Positions 26,237 through 38,646 are shown, counted from the stretch's first letter. The stretch: DNA of 64,000 nt from Methylomicrobium sp035916875 (GCF_035916875.1 NZ_JAXUHN010000072.1:1-64000), one strand, 5' to 3'. The notes: generated from the sequence alone by a model not told the origin. Numbers and translations are program-made.

Positions 26237-26266
26237 AGCCCGGAATGATGTTGCGGCTGTCTTGAG

Positions 26267-27433
26267 TTACTTTTTGTTGATGAAGCGCTCCAGGCGCCGC
26301 ATCGCGTCCGCCAATCTGTCCAGCGAGGTCGTGTAGGCGAAGCGCAAGGCATGATGGGCCTCATGCGTGCCGAAATCCTTGCCGGGGGTGACCGCGACGC
26401 CTTCGCTTTCGAGCAGATCCATTGCGAACTTGAAGCTGTCGTCGGTGAATTTTGCGCACCGTGCATAGATATAAAAAGCACCTTCCGGTTTGATAGGGAT
26501 CTCAAAACCGAGCCTCAGCAGCGCGTCGTATAGGAAATCGCGGCGTTTTCCGAACTCCAGGCGCCGGTTTTCCAGTTCGGCGAGTGTGGATTCGTCGAAT
26601 GCGGCCAACGCGGCATGCTGGGCATCGCTGGAAGTTGAAATGAAGATGTTCTGGGACAGTTTTTCGGTCGCGTCGATAAAGATTTCCGGCACGATCAGCC
26701 AGCCGATACGCCAACCGGTCATCCCGAAATATTTCGAAAAGCTGTTTATCACGAAGACTTCGTCGCTGAATTCGAGCGCGGTTGCGGCCTGCGCGCCATA
26801 CACGAGGCCATGATAAATCTCGTCAGAATAAAAGCAGCCGCACATCCGATTGGTCGTTGCGATCGTTTTTTTGAATTCGGCGCGCGGAATCATCGTGCCG
26901 GTCGGATTGGAAGGCGAGGCGATCAATACGCCTTTGGTATTGGCCGACCAATGGCGCTCGATTAAGTCGGCGGTCAATTGATAATGGCTGGACGCGTCGA
27001 CCGGGATCGTGCGCGTTTTACCGTCATAAAGCTGCACGTAATTAGCGTTGCAGGGATAGCAAGGGTCGGCCATCAACACCTCTTCGCCCGGATTCAGGCT
27101 TGCGCCCAATGCCAGCAAAAAGGCGCCGGTTGCTCCCGGTGTCACAAAGATGCGCCGTGCCGGGATCTTCACGCCATATTTCAGGCGGTAGAATGCCGCG
27201 ATTTTTTCTCTGAGTTCAGGTAATCCCGCTGCCGATGTGTATTTGACATCGCCGGTTGCGGTATGAGCTATCGCCGCCTTCAGAATCGTTTGGGGTGTCG
27301 TAAAATCCGGCTCCCCGATTTCCATATGGATGATGTACCTGCCTTCTGCTTCCAGTTCCTTGGCGCGCCTTAACAGTTCCATCACATAAAAAGGCTGAAT
27401 GCCCGAAATCCGCTCCGCTACCCGTAAGCTCAT
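26267..27433 (-). CDS. Class I/II pyridoxal-phosphate aminotransferase
   Basis: A fold-type I aminotransferase of 388 residues, cytoplasmic. The PLP lysine motif SFSKYFGMTGWRIGW, SPSNPTGTMI, SDEIYHGLVY and the C-terminal Arg region HALRFAYTTS are present. The N-terminus (ISGIQPFYVMELLRRAKELE) is that of AspC/AlaT-like subgroup enzymes. The amino donor cannot be told from sequence alone. It is convergent with the SulP gene and divergent from dksA. Confidence 0.9.
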   Translation of the reverse strand: MSLRVAERISGIQPFYVMELLRRAKELEAEGRYIIHMEIGEPDFTTPQTILKAAIAHTATGDVKYTSAAGLPELREKIAAFYRLKYGVKIPARRIFVTPGATGAFLLALGASLNPGEEVLMADPCYPCNANYVQLYDGKTRTIPVDASSHYQLTADLIERHWSANTKGVLIASPSNPTGTMIPRAEFKKTIATTNRMCGCFYSDEIYHGLVYGAQAATALEFSDEVFVINSFSKYFGMTGWRIGWLIVPEIFIDATEKLSQNIFISTSSDAQHAALAAFDESTLAELENRRLEFGKRRDFLYDALLRLGFEIPIKPEGAFYIYARCAKFTDDSFKFAMDLLESEGVAVTPGKDFGTHEAHHALRFAYTTSLDRLADAMRRLERFINKK

Positions 27434-27477
27434 GCTGTTGCCGTTCGTTTCTAAAATTCAGATGATACCAATAAATC

Positions 27478-27506
27478 TTGCCAACCCGTAACTATTCTGC
27501 TAAAAA
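27478..27506 (+). promoter_or_regulatory. Candidate promoter of dksA
   Basis: TTGCCA (-35, 27478-27483) and TAAAAA (-10, 27501-27506) are 17 bases apart, 38 bases before the dksA ATG. The -35 is good and the -10 moderate. Confidence 0.4.
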
Positions 27507-27544
27507 TGTAGGATTTATTTAGCCTATCCTTTGGGAGTTATTGG

Positions 27545-27979
27545 ATGATAGAAAGTTCTAAAGTTGGTGCATCGCCGTTCAGTTTTACGCCTTATGTGGA
27601 GCAAGAAGGCGAAGAATACATGAATGATGCTCAATTAAAGCATTTCGAGAACATTCTAAGAAATTGGAAAGCAGAGTTGATGAAGGAAGTGGACCGCACC
27701 GTGCACCACATGCAGGATGACGCGGCCAATTTTCCGGATCCGAACGACCGGGCCACGCAGGAATCCGAATTCAGCCTTGAACTGCGGACCCGCGACCGCG
27801 AGCGCCGATTGATCAAGAAAATCGACGAAGCGCTGAAAGAGATAGAATCGGGCGGTTATGGTTTTTGCGAATCTTGCGGCATCGAAATCGGCATCCGCCG
27901 TCTGGAAGCGCGTCCTACGGCGACCTTGTGCATCGATTGCAAAACCCTGGATGAAATCCGCGAAAAACAAATGGGTTGA
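27545..27979 (+). CDS. dksA: RNA polymerase-binding transcription factor DksA
   Basis: Binds the RNA polymerase secondary channel and works with ppGpp in the stringent response. It has the coiled coil with the acidic tip (DAANFPDPNDRATQE), DRERRLIKKIDEAL, and a four-Cys zinc finger (CESCG ... CIDCK). The full frame of 144 residues aligns with E. coli DksA over its length, including the GEEYMNDAQLKHF segment. GGGAG lies before ATG 27545. gluQ overlaps its stop, as in E. coli. Confidence 0.97.
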   Translation: MIESSKVGASPFSFTPYVEQEGEEYMNDAQLKHFENILRNWKAELMKEVDRTVHHMQDDAANFPDPNDRATQESEFSLELRTRDRERRLIKKIDEALKEIESGGYGFCESCGIEIGIRRLEARPTATLCIDCKTLDEIREKQMG

Positions 27980-28905
27980 TCTTTCGCCGCGCCGTGGCGG
28001 ACACTAAGCCCTATGTCGGCCGGTTTGCGCCATCGCCGACCGGACCCTTGCACCTCGGTTCTCTCTATACGGCGCTTGCGAGCTTTCTTGATGCGCGTGC
28101 CCGCCACGGCTTTTGGCTGCTGCGTATCGACGACATCGATACCCCGCGCAATGTACCTGGTGCCATCGACAGCATAGTAGAGACCCTGGACGCTTACGGC
28201 CTGCATTGGGACGGCCCTGTTTATTACGAAAGCCAACATTTGGCTGACTACGAACAGGCGTTGGTTCGGTTACAACAGGAAGGCCTGGTCTATCCCTGTA
28301 TTTGTAGCCGCAAAATGCTGGCCGAGCTGGCCAGCGTGGGTGTCTCGCACGATATCTATCCGGGGCTGTGCCGAAACCGTGCCGTTATTCCATCCAGCCA
28401 GCCTTACGCCTTGCGCATCAGAAGCGATGAGCGCGACATTGTCTTCGAAGATAAACTGCAAGGCCTCATTCGCCAAAACCTTGGGGCCGAGCATGGCGAC
28501 TTTATCCTGAAACGCAAGGAGGGCATCGTCTCCTATCAACTCGCCTGCGTAATCGATGACTATTTGCAAGGCATCACGCATGTCGTTAGAGGATTCGACC
28601 TCGTCGATTCGACTCCCAAACAGATTTTTCTGCAACAACTGCTCGGTTTGCCGGCGACCTCCTACCTGCATGTGCCGGTCGTCATCGACAGCCATGGGTA
28701 CAAGCTCAGCAAGCAAACGCTGGCCGAAGCCGTTACCCTGCGGAGTACGAACGTCGTGATGTTTAAATTGTTGCAATTGTTGCAGCAAAAGCCGCCGGTT
28801 CGGCTTGAGCAGGCATCTTGCTCGGAACTGCTGGATTGGGCGGTGCGGAATTGGGATCCCGTGCCATTAATAAAAACCCATGCGATTCAGCCGGAAATAA
28901 ATTAA
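27976..28905 (+). CDS. gluQ: Glutamyl-Q tRNA(Asp) synthetase
   Basis: Attaches glutamate to queuosine at the wobble position of tRNA(Asp). It is a GluRS catalytic-core paralogue of 309 residues without an anticodon-binding domain. Motifs: FAPSPTGPLHLGSL (HIGH-like), the zinc-site pattern YPCICSRK with a later Y-x-x-x-C (YPGLC), and KLSKQT in place of KMSKS. The start is either TTG 27976, overlapping the dksA stop, or GTG 27994. The order dksA-gluQ is conserved. Confidence 0.94.
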   Translation: MIFRRAVADTKPYVGRFAPSPTGPLHLGSLYTALASFLDARARHGFWLLRIDDIDTPRNVPGAIDSIVETLDAYGLHWDGPVYYESQHLADYEQALVRLQQEGLVYPCICSRKMLAELASVGVSHDIYPGLCRNRAVIPSSQPYALRIRSDERDIVFEDKLQGLIRQNLGAEHGDFILKRKEGIVSYQLACVIDDYLQGITHVVRGFDLVDSTPKQIFLQQLLGLPATSYLHVPVVIDSHGYKLSKQTLAEAVTLRSTNVVMFKLLQLLQQKPPVRLEQASCSELLDWAVRNWDPVPLIKTHAIQPEIN

Positions 28906-29028
28906 AGAAAACGTGTTAAGTTAGTCGGAGGTCGAGCGCTGCGATGCAGGAAGCTGAGTAGCGCCAGAAGAAACGCCATGCAGGCCGCACTGTATGACCT
29001 GTTAAATGTCCTTTTTCTAGGCGAAATC

Positions 29029-29814
29029 CTAAACCGGCACGAAATCCACATTGGTCGCGCCGGACGTTTGGATTTTTTCGGCGAGCGCTTCGGTTACGAC
29101 AACATACAGCGTCGTTCTGAGCAAAAAAATCGGCTGCCCCCGCCACATCTCTTCGCGCATGACCAATTCGCGTTTTTCGTCATCGATCGCTTCGTGTCTA
29201 CATACCGGGCACACCGAAATCGGCGCGCCGCCTTTCGGGTAATCCGATACTGCGCGCACCAGAATCTGATAATACGGTTCGATCGTTGCCGGTCCATGAA
29301 TATGATTTTCCGGATTGACGGAGTCGGGGGCGGAAGGCGATGTCGAGCCGTTGCGTTTGCCGATTTTGCGGGGACTGACCGGAACGATTTCGACGTCGCC
29401 GGCCAACTCGTCAAACACCATTTGCTTCATCCGTGCCGAGACGACAAAGCTGCGGATGTTCGGCCATAAAAAATCGGTATGGGGAATCGAAGGGCTGTCG
29501 TAATAGGCGGGCTGAAAATTGTCACCCGGCCTGAAGGTTTCGAAGGCCGCGAAATCGGTATCGAGATAAGCGGCAACTTCCTGCTGCATTGCGGCATGTT
29601 CCTCTTCCGAAATCGGCCAGCGGCTGCGGAAGCGTTGGTCGTTGCGGATTTGCGGCGGCGCCTCGAAGGCGAGAATGCGGCTACCGCCATAGGTTGCTTT
29701 GCAAGCGTTACAACTGACACCGGGGAAGCGGTAAACATACTCCAGATTGCCATTGATCGATAAGTCCTGGCTATCGGAACTGTATTCCGGTGACTGCATC
29801 CGAAAAAATTGCAT
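29029..29814 (-). CDS. Double-CXXC protein resembling the myxobacterial CXXCG paralogue family
   Basis: A 261-residue protein with one CxxC pair at 35-38 (VSCNACK) and a second at 202-205 (SVCPVCRHEA). No signal peptide or membrane segment is seen. The layout (N-terminal CxxC after a short hydrophobic-aromatic stretch, middle domain with FLWPNIRSFVVS, a C-terminal CxxC, then a segment ending TEALAEKI and VDFVPV) recalls the 'double-CXXCG' paralogous proteins of Myxococcus, some of which are SitI immunity proteins. The match is by pattern, not by search. A ribosome site (AGAGG) precedes the ATG. Neighbours give no clear toxin partner. Confidence 0.55.
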   Translation of the reverse strand: MQFFRMQSPEYSSDSQDLSINGNLEYVYRFPGVSCNACKATYGGSRILAFEAPPQIRNDQRFRSRWPISEEEHAAMQQEVAAYLDTDFAAFETFRPGDNFQPAYYDSPSIPHTDFLWPNIRSFVVSARMKQMVFDELAGDVEIVPVSPRKIGKRNGSTSPSAPDSVNPENHIHGPATIEPYYQILVRAVSDYPKGGAPISVCPVCRHEAIDDEKRELVMREEMWRGQPIFLLRTTLYVVVTEALAEKIQTSGATNVDFVPV

Positions 29815-30009
29815 GAAATACCTCTTGCATCAGTTCATCGTTGGCGGCCGGGTTCGTTAATGCCCGGTGGTTCCTTTTATGGATTCGCCGGAGTCTAACG
29901 CAACGGCATTCGACATGCAAGACGATGCGATGACGTTTCTTTCCTGCGTTGCGGCAAATTAACATAAAATAGCCGGCAATTCTCGGCTTTTACTTTCAGG
30001 AAATTTAAC

Positions 30010-30432
30010 TTGCAGAAACCGACTCACCACGCCGAAATCGATCTTAAAATTCCTTTTCACGATGCGGATATGATGGAGATCGTTTGGCATGGCCATTATG
30101 CCAAATATTTCGAAATCGCCCGCTGCGCGTTGCTCGACCGGATCGATTACAACTATCTCGCGATGCGCGATTCGGGCTATGCCTGGCCGATTATCGATCT
30201 GCGTATCCGGTATGTGAAGTCCGCTGTGTTCGGGCAGAACGTAAAGGTCAGAGCCGAAATCGCCGAATGGGAAAACCGCCTGAAGATCGAATATTTGATG
30301 ACCGATTCAATGACCGGCGTCAAACTGGTCAAGGGACATACGATTCAAGTTGCGGTGAATATGTTGAATAAAGAAATGTGCCTGGAGTCGCCGCCGGTGT
30401 TGTTCGAAAAATTGGGAGTCAAGGCGCCGTGA
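30010..30432 (+). CDS. Hotdog-fold acyl-CoA/ACP thioesterase (YbgC-like)
   Basis: A 140-residue hotdog thioesterase. The characteristic N-terminal motif is FHDADMMEIVWHGHYAKYFE followed by IARCALLDRI, with the catalytic Asp in HDAD. The start is TTG at 30010 with AGGAAA upstream. Its stop overlaps the next gene (GTGA). In aryl-polyene (xanthomonadin-type) gene clusters a closely similar thioesterase precedes LolA-like and MMPL genes, as here. The acyl substrate is unknown. Confidence 0.85.
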   Translation: MQKPTHHAEIDLKIPFHDADMMEIVWHGHYAKYFEIARCALLDRIDYNYLAMRDSGYAWPIIDLRIRYVKSAVFGQNVKVRAEIAEWENRLKIEYLMTDSMTGVKLVKGHTIQVAVNMLNKEMCLESPPVLFEKLGVKAP

Positions 30433-31016
30433 GATTGTTGGCTATTATTTTATTACTGCTGCCCCTGCAAGCCAGTCAGGCGGCCGATCTGCTCGTCGAC
30501 ATCAGCGCGCGCCTGGTCAAAAACGAGATCACCGAAGGCCGCTTCCGCCAGGAAAAAAACATCAAAATCTTGAAAAAGCCGCTGATTTCAACAGGTACGT
30601 TTACCTATCACCGTAAGCAGGGCGTGATCTGGCAAACGCTGTCGCCGGTGCCTTCGGTGCTGTTGGTCAATCAGACGCGTTTATTGACGACGCAGGGCGA
30701 ACAAAACCTGCCGCCTGCGTTCGGCCGGGTGTTTACCGCGATGTTCGGCGGTGATTTGCAGTTGATGAACGAAGGCTTCGCCATTGCCGGCGCGAACGGC
30801 CAAGGCGCATGGCAGTTGCAATTGCAACCGAAGGACCCGTTAATGCAAAAGATCATCACCGGCATGCAATTGACTGGCGACAAGGAACTGAAACAGCTCG
30901 ACATCCGCGAGGCGAACGGCAATTTCACTCGCATCACCTTCGAACAGATCACCCATCCCGAAACTTTGACACCCGCACAGGTAGTCGATTTTGAACGTTT
31001 ATCATCCCCGCGTTAG
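30429..31016 (+). CDS. LolA-like outer-membrane lipoprotein carrier
   Basis: A secreted protein of 195 residues with a signal peptide (residues 1 to about 18, QASQA/AD). The mature part shows the LolA-fold pattern: GRFRQEKNIKILKKPLISTG, then FTYHRKQGVIWQT, and a C-terminal strand region ending ERLSSPR. It is not the housekeeping LolA by context; it sits between a thioesterase and an MMPL exporter, overlapping both. The GTG start at 30429 is coupled to the thioesterase stop. Confidence 0.8.
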   Translation: MRLLAIILLLLPLQASQAADLLVDISARLVKNEITEGRFRQEKNIKILKKPLISTGTFTYHRKQGVIWQTLSPVPSVLLVNQTRLLTTQGEQNLPPAFGRVFTAMFGGDLQLMNEGFAIAGANGQGAWQLQLQPKDPLMQKIITGMQLTGDKELKQLDIREANGNFTRITFEQITHPETLTPAQVVDFERLSSPR

Positions 31017-33327
31017 CGCGTGTGTCTGGCTGATTGGGATGCTGCTGCTCGGCGCCCTCGGCCTCAAAACGTTGAGCCGGGACTGGCTCGAAACTGGCTT
31101 TCTGGCATTATTGCCGAAAATCGAGCAACGCCCCGAAATCGCCGAGGCTATCGAGCGGCATAGTCAATTGATCAACCGCAAGGTGATCTGGCTCAGCGGC
31201 GCGGCCAGTGCCGAGGCGGCGATCGCGAATGCCAGAAAGCTTGAGCGGCAGATGAGCGACAGCGGGCTGTTCGGCAAAATTACGTTGAAGATTTCGCAGG
31301 ATCAGGCCGTCAATCAATACAAGCAACTGTTCGCTTATCGTTATCAATTGCTCGATGCGAAAACGCGCAATCTGCTGGAGACGAATCCACAAGCCCTGCT
31401 CGACCAGAACCTCGAAATGCTGTACAGCCCGGTCGGTCAGATGCAGGCCGCGATGCTGGAACGCGATCCGCTGCTCTTGTTCGGGCGCACCATGAATTCG
31501 CAAAAACCGAACAATTTGAATCTGGAGCAGGGTGTCGTGGTGCTTCGGGACGGGCAAAAGGTTTGGGCGTTGCTGCTGGCCGATCTCGACAACAGCCAGT
31601 TGCCGCTGGAAAAGCTCGAAAATCTGCTGCAACTGACCCAAAACGCGACGGCCGAGATAAAAAAGGCTGGCGGCGAATTGCTGGTTTCCGGCTTGCCACT
31701 GTTCACCGCTTACGGTTCAGAATCGGCCAAGCAGGAAATCTCGACGGTCGGTGCCGGCTCCAGCATCGGCATCATTTTATTGTTTTGGTTTACATTTCGA
31801 AGCGTCAGGCCGTTGTTGCTGTCAGCAACCGCGATCGCCAGCGGTCTGGTTGCTGCCTTGATCATCAGTATCTGGGTATTTGGCAAGATTCATATCATCA
31901 CCCTGGTGTTCGGCGCGAGCTTGATTGGCGTGGTAGATGACTACGCGCAGCATTATCTTTGCGACAGTTTCGGCGAACGGGATTGGAATCCACGCAAAGG
32001 ACTCGCCGCGATTTTTCCGGCGCTATTTCTGGGTTTGATTAGCAATTTGTTGAGCTATGCGGGCCTCGGTTTTTCGCCGTTTCCGGGCCTTCAGGAAGTC
32101 GCGTTGTTTTCCGCGGTTGGACTGTTCGCCGCCTGGCTGACAGTCGTGTTATTGTTTCCAATGTTGTTGACCGGGTTTCAGTTCGCGCATGAACCTGCCT
32201 TGCTGAAGCTGGCCGTGATTTGGGAACGTGATTGGCCCGCGTGGGTTGCCAAAAATCGCAGTTGGCTTGCTCCTACGCTGCTGATTGTGTTGGCCTCCGG
32301 GATTTGGAAACTGACCCCGCGTGACGATGTGCGCCTGCTTCAGTCCGCGCCGCCGGCATTGCTGCAAAGCGCCGAAAAAATCAGCCAGCTTTTGCAGGTC
32401 AGGGACAGCCAGTTTTTTCTGGTTTCTGGCAAGGATCAGAAGGAATGGCATCGCAACGAGCAACAGTTGCTGGAAAAACTCGAAACATTGGTGCAGAACA
32501 AGGCACTGAAGTCTTACGAAGGTCTCAGTCGTTACTGGCCCGATCCTGAAGCTCAGCGGAACAATTATCGGTTAGTGAAACAGAAACTTTTCGATTCCGG
32601 CCTAGCCGAACGTTACATGACCAATCTTGGCTTTGACCGCGCTGCCGTCGCCGCCGAAGCGAAAGCCATTATAGATGCCGAACGCAACACACTGAAGCTG
32701 GAAGATTGGCTGGTGATGGCCGATGAAGGCAAACAGTCATTATGGCTCGGCTGCGCAAAAGATCGCTGTTCCGGCATCGTGGCTTTGAGCCAAATCCAGG
32801 ACTTCGCCGCGTTGACCTCTTTACAGCAATTACCCGGCGTTGTCTGGGTCGATCATGTCGAAGAATTGTCATCGCTTTTCGCGCGCTATCGGATCAGGGC
32901 CAGCGTGTTGCTGTTCTCGGCATTCGCGCTGGTGTTAACCGGCTTGTGCTTCAAATTCGGCTGGCGCGGCGCTGCGACCGTGATGGCTATCCCGCTTGTC
33001 TCGGCGCTGGCAGCGCTCGCGATGACCGGTTGGTTCAATCAACTGTTCAGCCTATTCAACCTGTTTGCCTTGCTGCTGGTCTTGGGGATCGGCGTCGATT
33101 ATGCGGCGTTTTTTTTCCTTGCCGGCGAAAGGCGGCTCAGCACCTCGCTGGCCGTTACCCTATCCGGCCTGACGACCTTGCTGTCCTTCGGCCTGCTTGC
33201 GGTCAGTTCGACAGAGATCGTGCATGCGTTTGGGTTTACTGTCGCGGTCGGTATCATCACCGCGATGTTGACTGCGCCGTTGATCGGAACGCGTGCCAAA
33301 GCAGTTTCAGATCAAAAATATACTTGA
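30991..33327 (+). CDS. MMPL/RND-superfamily exporter
   Basis: A 778-residue inner-membrane exporter. An N-terminal helix and a large periplasmic domain come first, then clusters of membrane helices at about 260-410 and 640-770, the usual duplicated MMPL layout. Conserved Asp-rich regions in the helices (VFGASLIGVVDDYAQHYL and LLVLGIGVDYAAFF) match the proton relay region. It overlaps the LolA-like gene by 26 bases with a TTG start. With the two upstream genes it forms an acyl-lipid transfer and export cassette as in aryl-polyene loci, but the biosynthetic genes are not present in the window. Confidence 0.85.
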   Translation: MNVYHPRVSACVWLIGMLLLGALGLKTLSRDWLETGFLALLPKIEQRPEIAEAIERHSQLINRKVIWLSGAASAEAAIANARKLERQMSDSGLFGKITLKISQDQAVNQYKQLFAYRYQLLDAKTRNLLETNPQALLDQNLEMLYSPVGQMQAAMLERDPLLLFGRTMNSQKPNNLNLEQGVVVLRDGQKVWALLLADLDNSQLPLEKLENLLQLTQNATAEIKKAGGELLVSGLPLFTAYGSESAKQEISTVGAGSSIGIILLFWFTFRSVRPLLLSATAIASGLVAALIISIWVFGKIHIITLVFGASLIGVVDDYAQHYLCDSFGERDWNPRKGLAAIFPALFLGLISNLLSYAGLGFSPFPGLQEVALFSAVGLFAAWLTVVLLFPMLLTGFQFAHEPALLKLAVIWERDWPAWVAKNRSWLAPTLLIVLASGIWKLTPRDDVRLLQSAPPALLQSAEKISQLLQVRDSQFFLVSGKDQKEWHRNEQQLLEKLETLVQNKALKSYEGLSRYWPDPEAQRNNYRLVKQKLFDSGLAERYMTNLGFDRAAVAAEAKAIIDAERNTLKLEDWLVMADEGKQSLWLGCAKDRCSGIVALSQIQDFAALTSLQQLPGVVWVDHVEELSSLFARYRIRASVLLFSAFALVLTGLCFKFGWRGAATVMAIPLVSALAALAMTGWFNQLFSLFNLFALLLVLGIGVDYAAFFFLAGERRLSTSLAVTLSGLTTLLSFGLLAVSSTEIVHAFGFTVAVGIITAMLTAPLIGTRAKAVSDQKYT

Positions 33328-33761
33328 CATGAAAAAACACAATGGAAAATTCTCGCAGGCTTCATATCGGCATCTTGCCTTTGACGATGGTCGGTGCGTT
33401 GGCTGTATGGGACGCCCTGCGACATTGAGTTATGACAACTGTCAGCAATAAATCCGCCACCAGAGCTTCGGCAAAAAAAGCTATGCTGTAGATTCCGAAT
33501 TCGCGGAGCGACAAACAAATTCGATTTGGCCGGCAGCCTGCCGCCTGGTGCAGCGGCTATTGATATCGCTAAGGCCGCCTGAAGGTTATTGTTCGGGTAC
33601 CTATGTTTTATTTTAAAAACCAGTCTGCTGGCGGCTATCTTCAGCTCATCCGCTCATGCGGATAAAGCCAGTATGACCGATTTTCAAAGCAATCGATTGA
33701 ATCAAATTTTGAATGAAGACGGCAGGGAATGCTTACCAGGCACCGCGGAAATGGCGCTATA
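33328..33761. other. Intergenic region after the MMPL cassette
   Basis: Roughly 430 bases with no complete gene supported. It contains a 40-codon frame (33329-33451) without recognisable features, and toward its end a short frame with a signal-peptide-like start, described separately. It looks degraded. Confidence 0.4.
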
Positions 33762-33765
33762 TTAG
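33589..33765 (+). pseudogene. Possible remnant of a secreted protein gene (58 codons)
   Basis: From TTG 33589 the frame reads a hydrophobic segment then KTSLLAAIFSSSAHADKASM, a plausible signal peptide with an AHA cleavage site. It stops with TAG at 33763-33765. The ribosome site (AAGG) is too close to the TTG, and the protein is very short. It may be a truncated relic, or simply chance. It overlaps the 3' end of the convergent glutaredoxin-like gene by four bases. Confidence 0.3.
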
Positions 33766-34022
33766 GGTGAAGCGGTCTTAAATATAAGTAGAAAATAGGT
33801 TACTTGATCATGATCAAACGGCCAGTTGAGCTCGCGGCCGCTTACGGGTTCCAATAGGACCGGGATTTTGATCGCATAGTCCGGCTGCCATTGTGTTTGT
33901 TCAGCGATGTCGATCGGTTCAATGCTGCAATCCGGCGCGATCTCGTTCATGCACGCCGTTATAATCGATTGCGCGTCTTCGCAGAGGTGGCAGCCTTCGG
34001 TACCGAGCAATAAGAGACGCAT
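33762..34022 (-). CDS. Glutaredoxin-like thioredoxin-fold protein (DUF836 type)
   Basis: An 86-residue thioredoxin-fold protein. The N-terminus RLLLLGTEGCHLCEDAQ carries a CxxC active site, and a later cis-Pro is in IKIPVLLEP. Small proteins of this type are annotated glutaredoxin family or DUF836. ATG 34022 overlaps the stop of the upstream yqhA gene, so the two are probably coupled. A longer in-frame extension inside yqhA is not conserved. The partner substrate is unknown. Confidence 0.82.
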   Translation of the reverse strand: MRLLLLGTEGCHLCEDAQSIITACMNEIAPDCSIEPIDIAEQTQWQPDYAIKIPVLLEPVSGRELNWPFDHDQVTYFLLIFKTASP

Positions 34023-34528
34023 CAGTGTTTGCTCAGTTTGTCCTGAATACTGAGCAGCAGCGCCGAAACGACCAGAGTCAGATGTACGACGACGTACCAC
34101 AACAGTTTGTCGTTATCGGTCGCCTGGATGTTCATGAACACTTTCAATAAATGAATCGACGAAATCGCGACGATCGATGAGGCGACCTTCGTTTTTAAAG
34201 AACCGTAGTCGTGGGTGCCGAGCCAGTCGAGTTTTTCGGTCGATTCGTCGATATCGAGGCGCGAGACGAAGTTTTCATAGCCGCTGAACATCACGATCAC
34301 GATCAGGCTGCCGACCATGGTCAGGTCGATCAAGGTCAACAGTTTAAGAACCAAGTCCGATTCGTTCATCTCCAGGATGTACGGCAAAAAATGGTAAAGT
34401 TCCTGAAAGAATTTGATAAACAGTGCAACGACGGCCAGGCTCATGCCGACATAGATCGGGGCCAGAATCCAGCGGCTTGCGTACATAACGCGTTCGAGGG
34501 TGTGTTCGGTTTTTTCTGTAAATGACAT
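34022..34528 (-). CDS. yqhA: UPF0114 / YqhA-family membrane protein
   Basis: A 168-residue inner-membrane protein with about three to four hydrophobic helices. The pattern RWILAPIYVGMSLAVVALFI and IDLTMVGSLIVIVMFSGYENF is that of the UPF0114 (TIGR00645) family. A later LGTHDYGSLKTKVASSIVAI matches the same family. Function not established. It is coupled to the glutaredoxin-like gene. Confidence 0.88.
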   Translation of the reverse strand: MSFTEKTEHTLERVMYASRWILAPIYVGMSLAVVALFIKFFQELYHFLPYILEMNESDLVLKLLTLIDLTMVGSLIVIVMFSGYENFVSRLDIDESTEKLDWLGTHDYGSLKTKVASSIVAISSIHLLKVFMNIQATDNDKLLWYVVVHLTLVVSALLLSIQDKLSKH

Positions 34529-34547
34529 GGGATGAATTCAGTATTCG

Positions 34548-34579
34548 GTTCAGGGTGTTTTGAAGAATGTTCCCTGAAC
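34548..34579. terminator. Inverted repeat downstream of metH
   Basis: GTTCAGGG (34548-34555) pairs with CCCTGAAC (34572-34579), a perfect 8-bp stem with a 16-base loop, just past the metH stop and before yqhA on the minus strand. No long T-run follows, so it may be a terminator or an operator for yqhA. Confidence 0.45.
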
Positions 34580-34592
34580 TTTGGAACTATTA

Positions 34593-38267
<3,675 letters not shown>

Positions 38268-38358
38268 GGGCAAAGATAAAGGATCTGACTGGGGCATCGA
38301 AAAATTGCGGGAGACGGGCTCGATCTATATGATTGGAGTTTTCAGAAGAGGTGTGTTT

Positions 38359-38547
38359 ATGTCGAAGCCGTCGATAGTCGATGTCATAAAAAGTGTTTTG
38401 TCCGCCGCGGTGGGGGTGCAAAGCGAAAAAAACAGGCAAAAAGATTTTACCCAGGGCTCGCTGCCGATGTACCTGATTGCGGGGCTGATCTTTACAGTGG
38501 TTTTTGTGTCCGCGATCATCTTCCTGGTGCGGATGGTCATCGGATAA
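38359..38547 (+). CDS. DUF2970 small membrane protein
   Basis: A 62-residue protein: an amphipathic N-terminus (IVDVIKSVLSAAVGVQSEKN) followed by one membrane helix (YLIAGLIFTVVFVSAIIFLV). This is the DUF2970 pattern, a family of very short gammaproteobacterial and betaproteobacterial proteins without known role. ATG 38359 is preceded by AAGAGG. It is divergent from metH, with only 91 bases between the starts. Confidence 0.78.
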   Translation: MSKPSIVDVIKSVLSAAVGVQSEKNRQKDFTQGSLPMYLIAGLIFTVVFVSAIIFLVRMVIG

Positions 38548-38593
38548 CCGGTTTTTCGCAAGGCATCGGCGCGGCAATCGATGCCGGAAACTA

Positions 38594-38620
38594 AAAAGCT
38601 CAAGCTAGGCTTGAGCTTTT
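38594..38620. terminator. Bidirectional terminator
   Basis: AAAAGCTCAAGC (38594-38605) and GCTTGAGCTTTT (38609-38620) form a perfect 12-bp inverted repeat around the loop TAG, with A and T tracts on its arms. It ends the DUF2970 gene on the plus strand and the membrane-protein gene on the minus strand. Confidence 0.85.
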
Positions 38621-38646
38621 CAATCAGGCCGACGCGGGTATATCGC

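Noticed and set aside
28916..29146. 76-codon minus-strand frame between gluQ and the double-CXXC gene
   Set aside because: It overlaps the C-terminal end of the CXXC gene and has no domain or ribosome site. The short stretch at 28916-28990 may be a repeat fragment, but I could not identify it.
33329..33451. 40-codon ORF after the MMPL gene
   Set aside because: Composition is not protein-like, no ribosome site, and no known motif.
38268..38358. Cobalamin riboswitch upstream of metH
   Set aside because: The gap to the divergent gene is only 91 bases and lacks the B12-box pattern, so a riboswitch does not fit.
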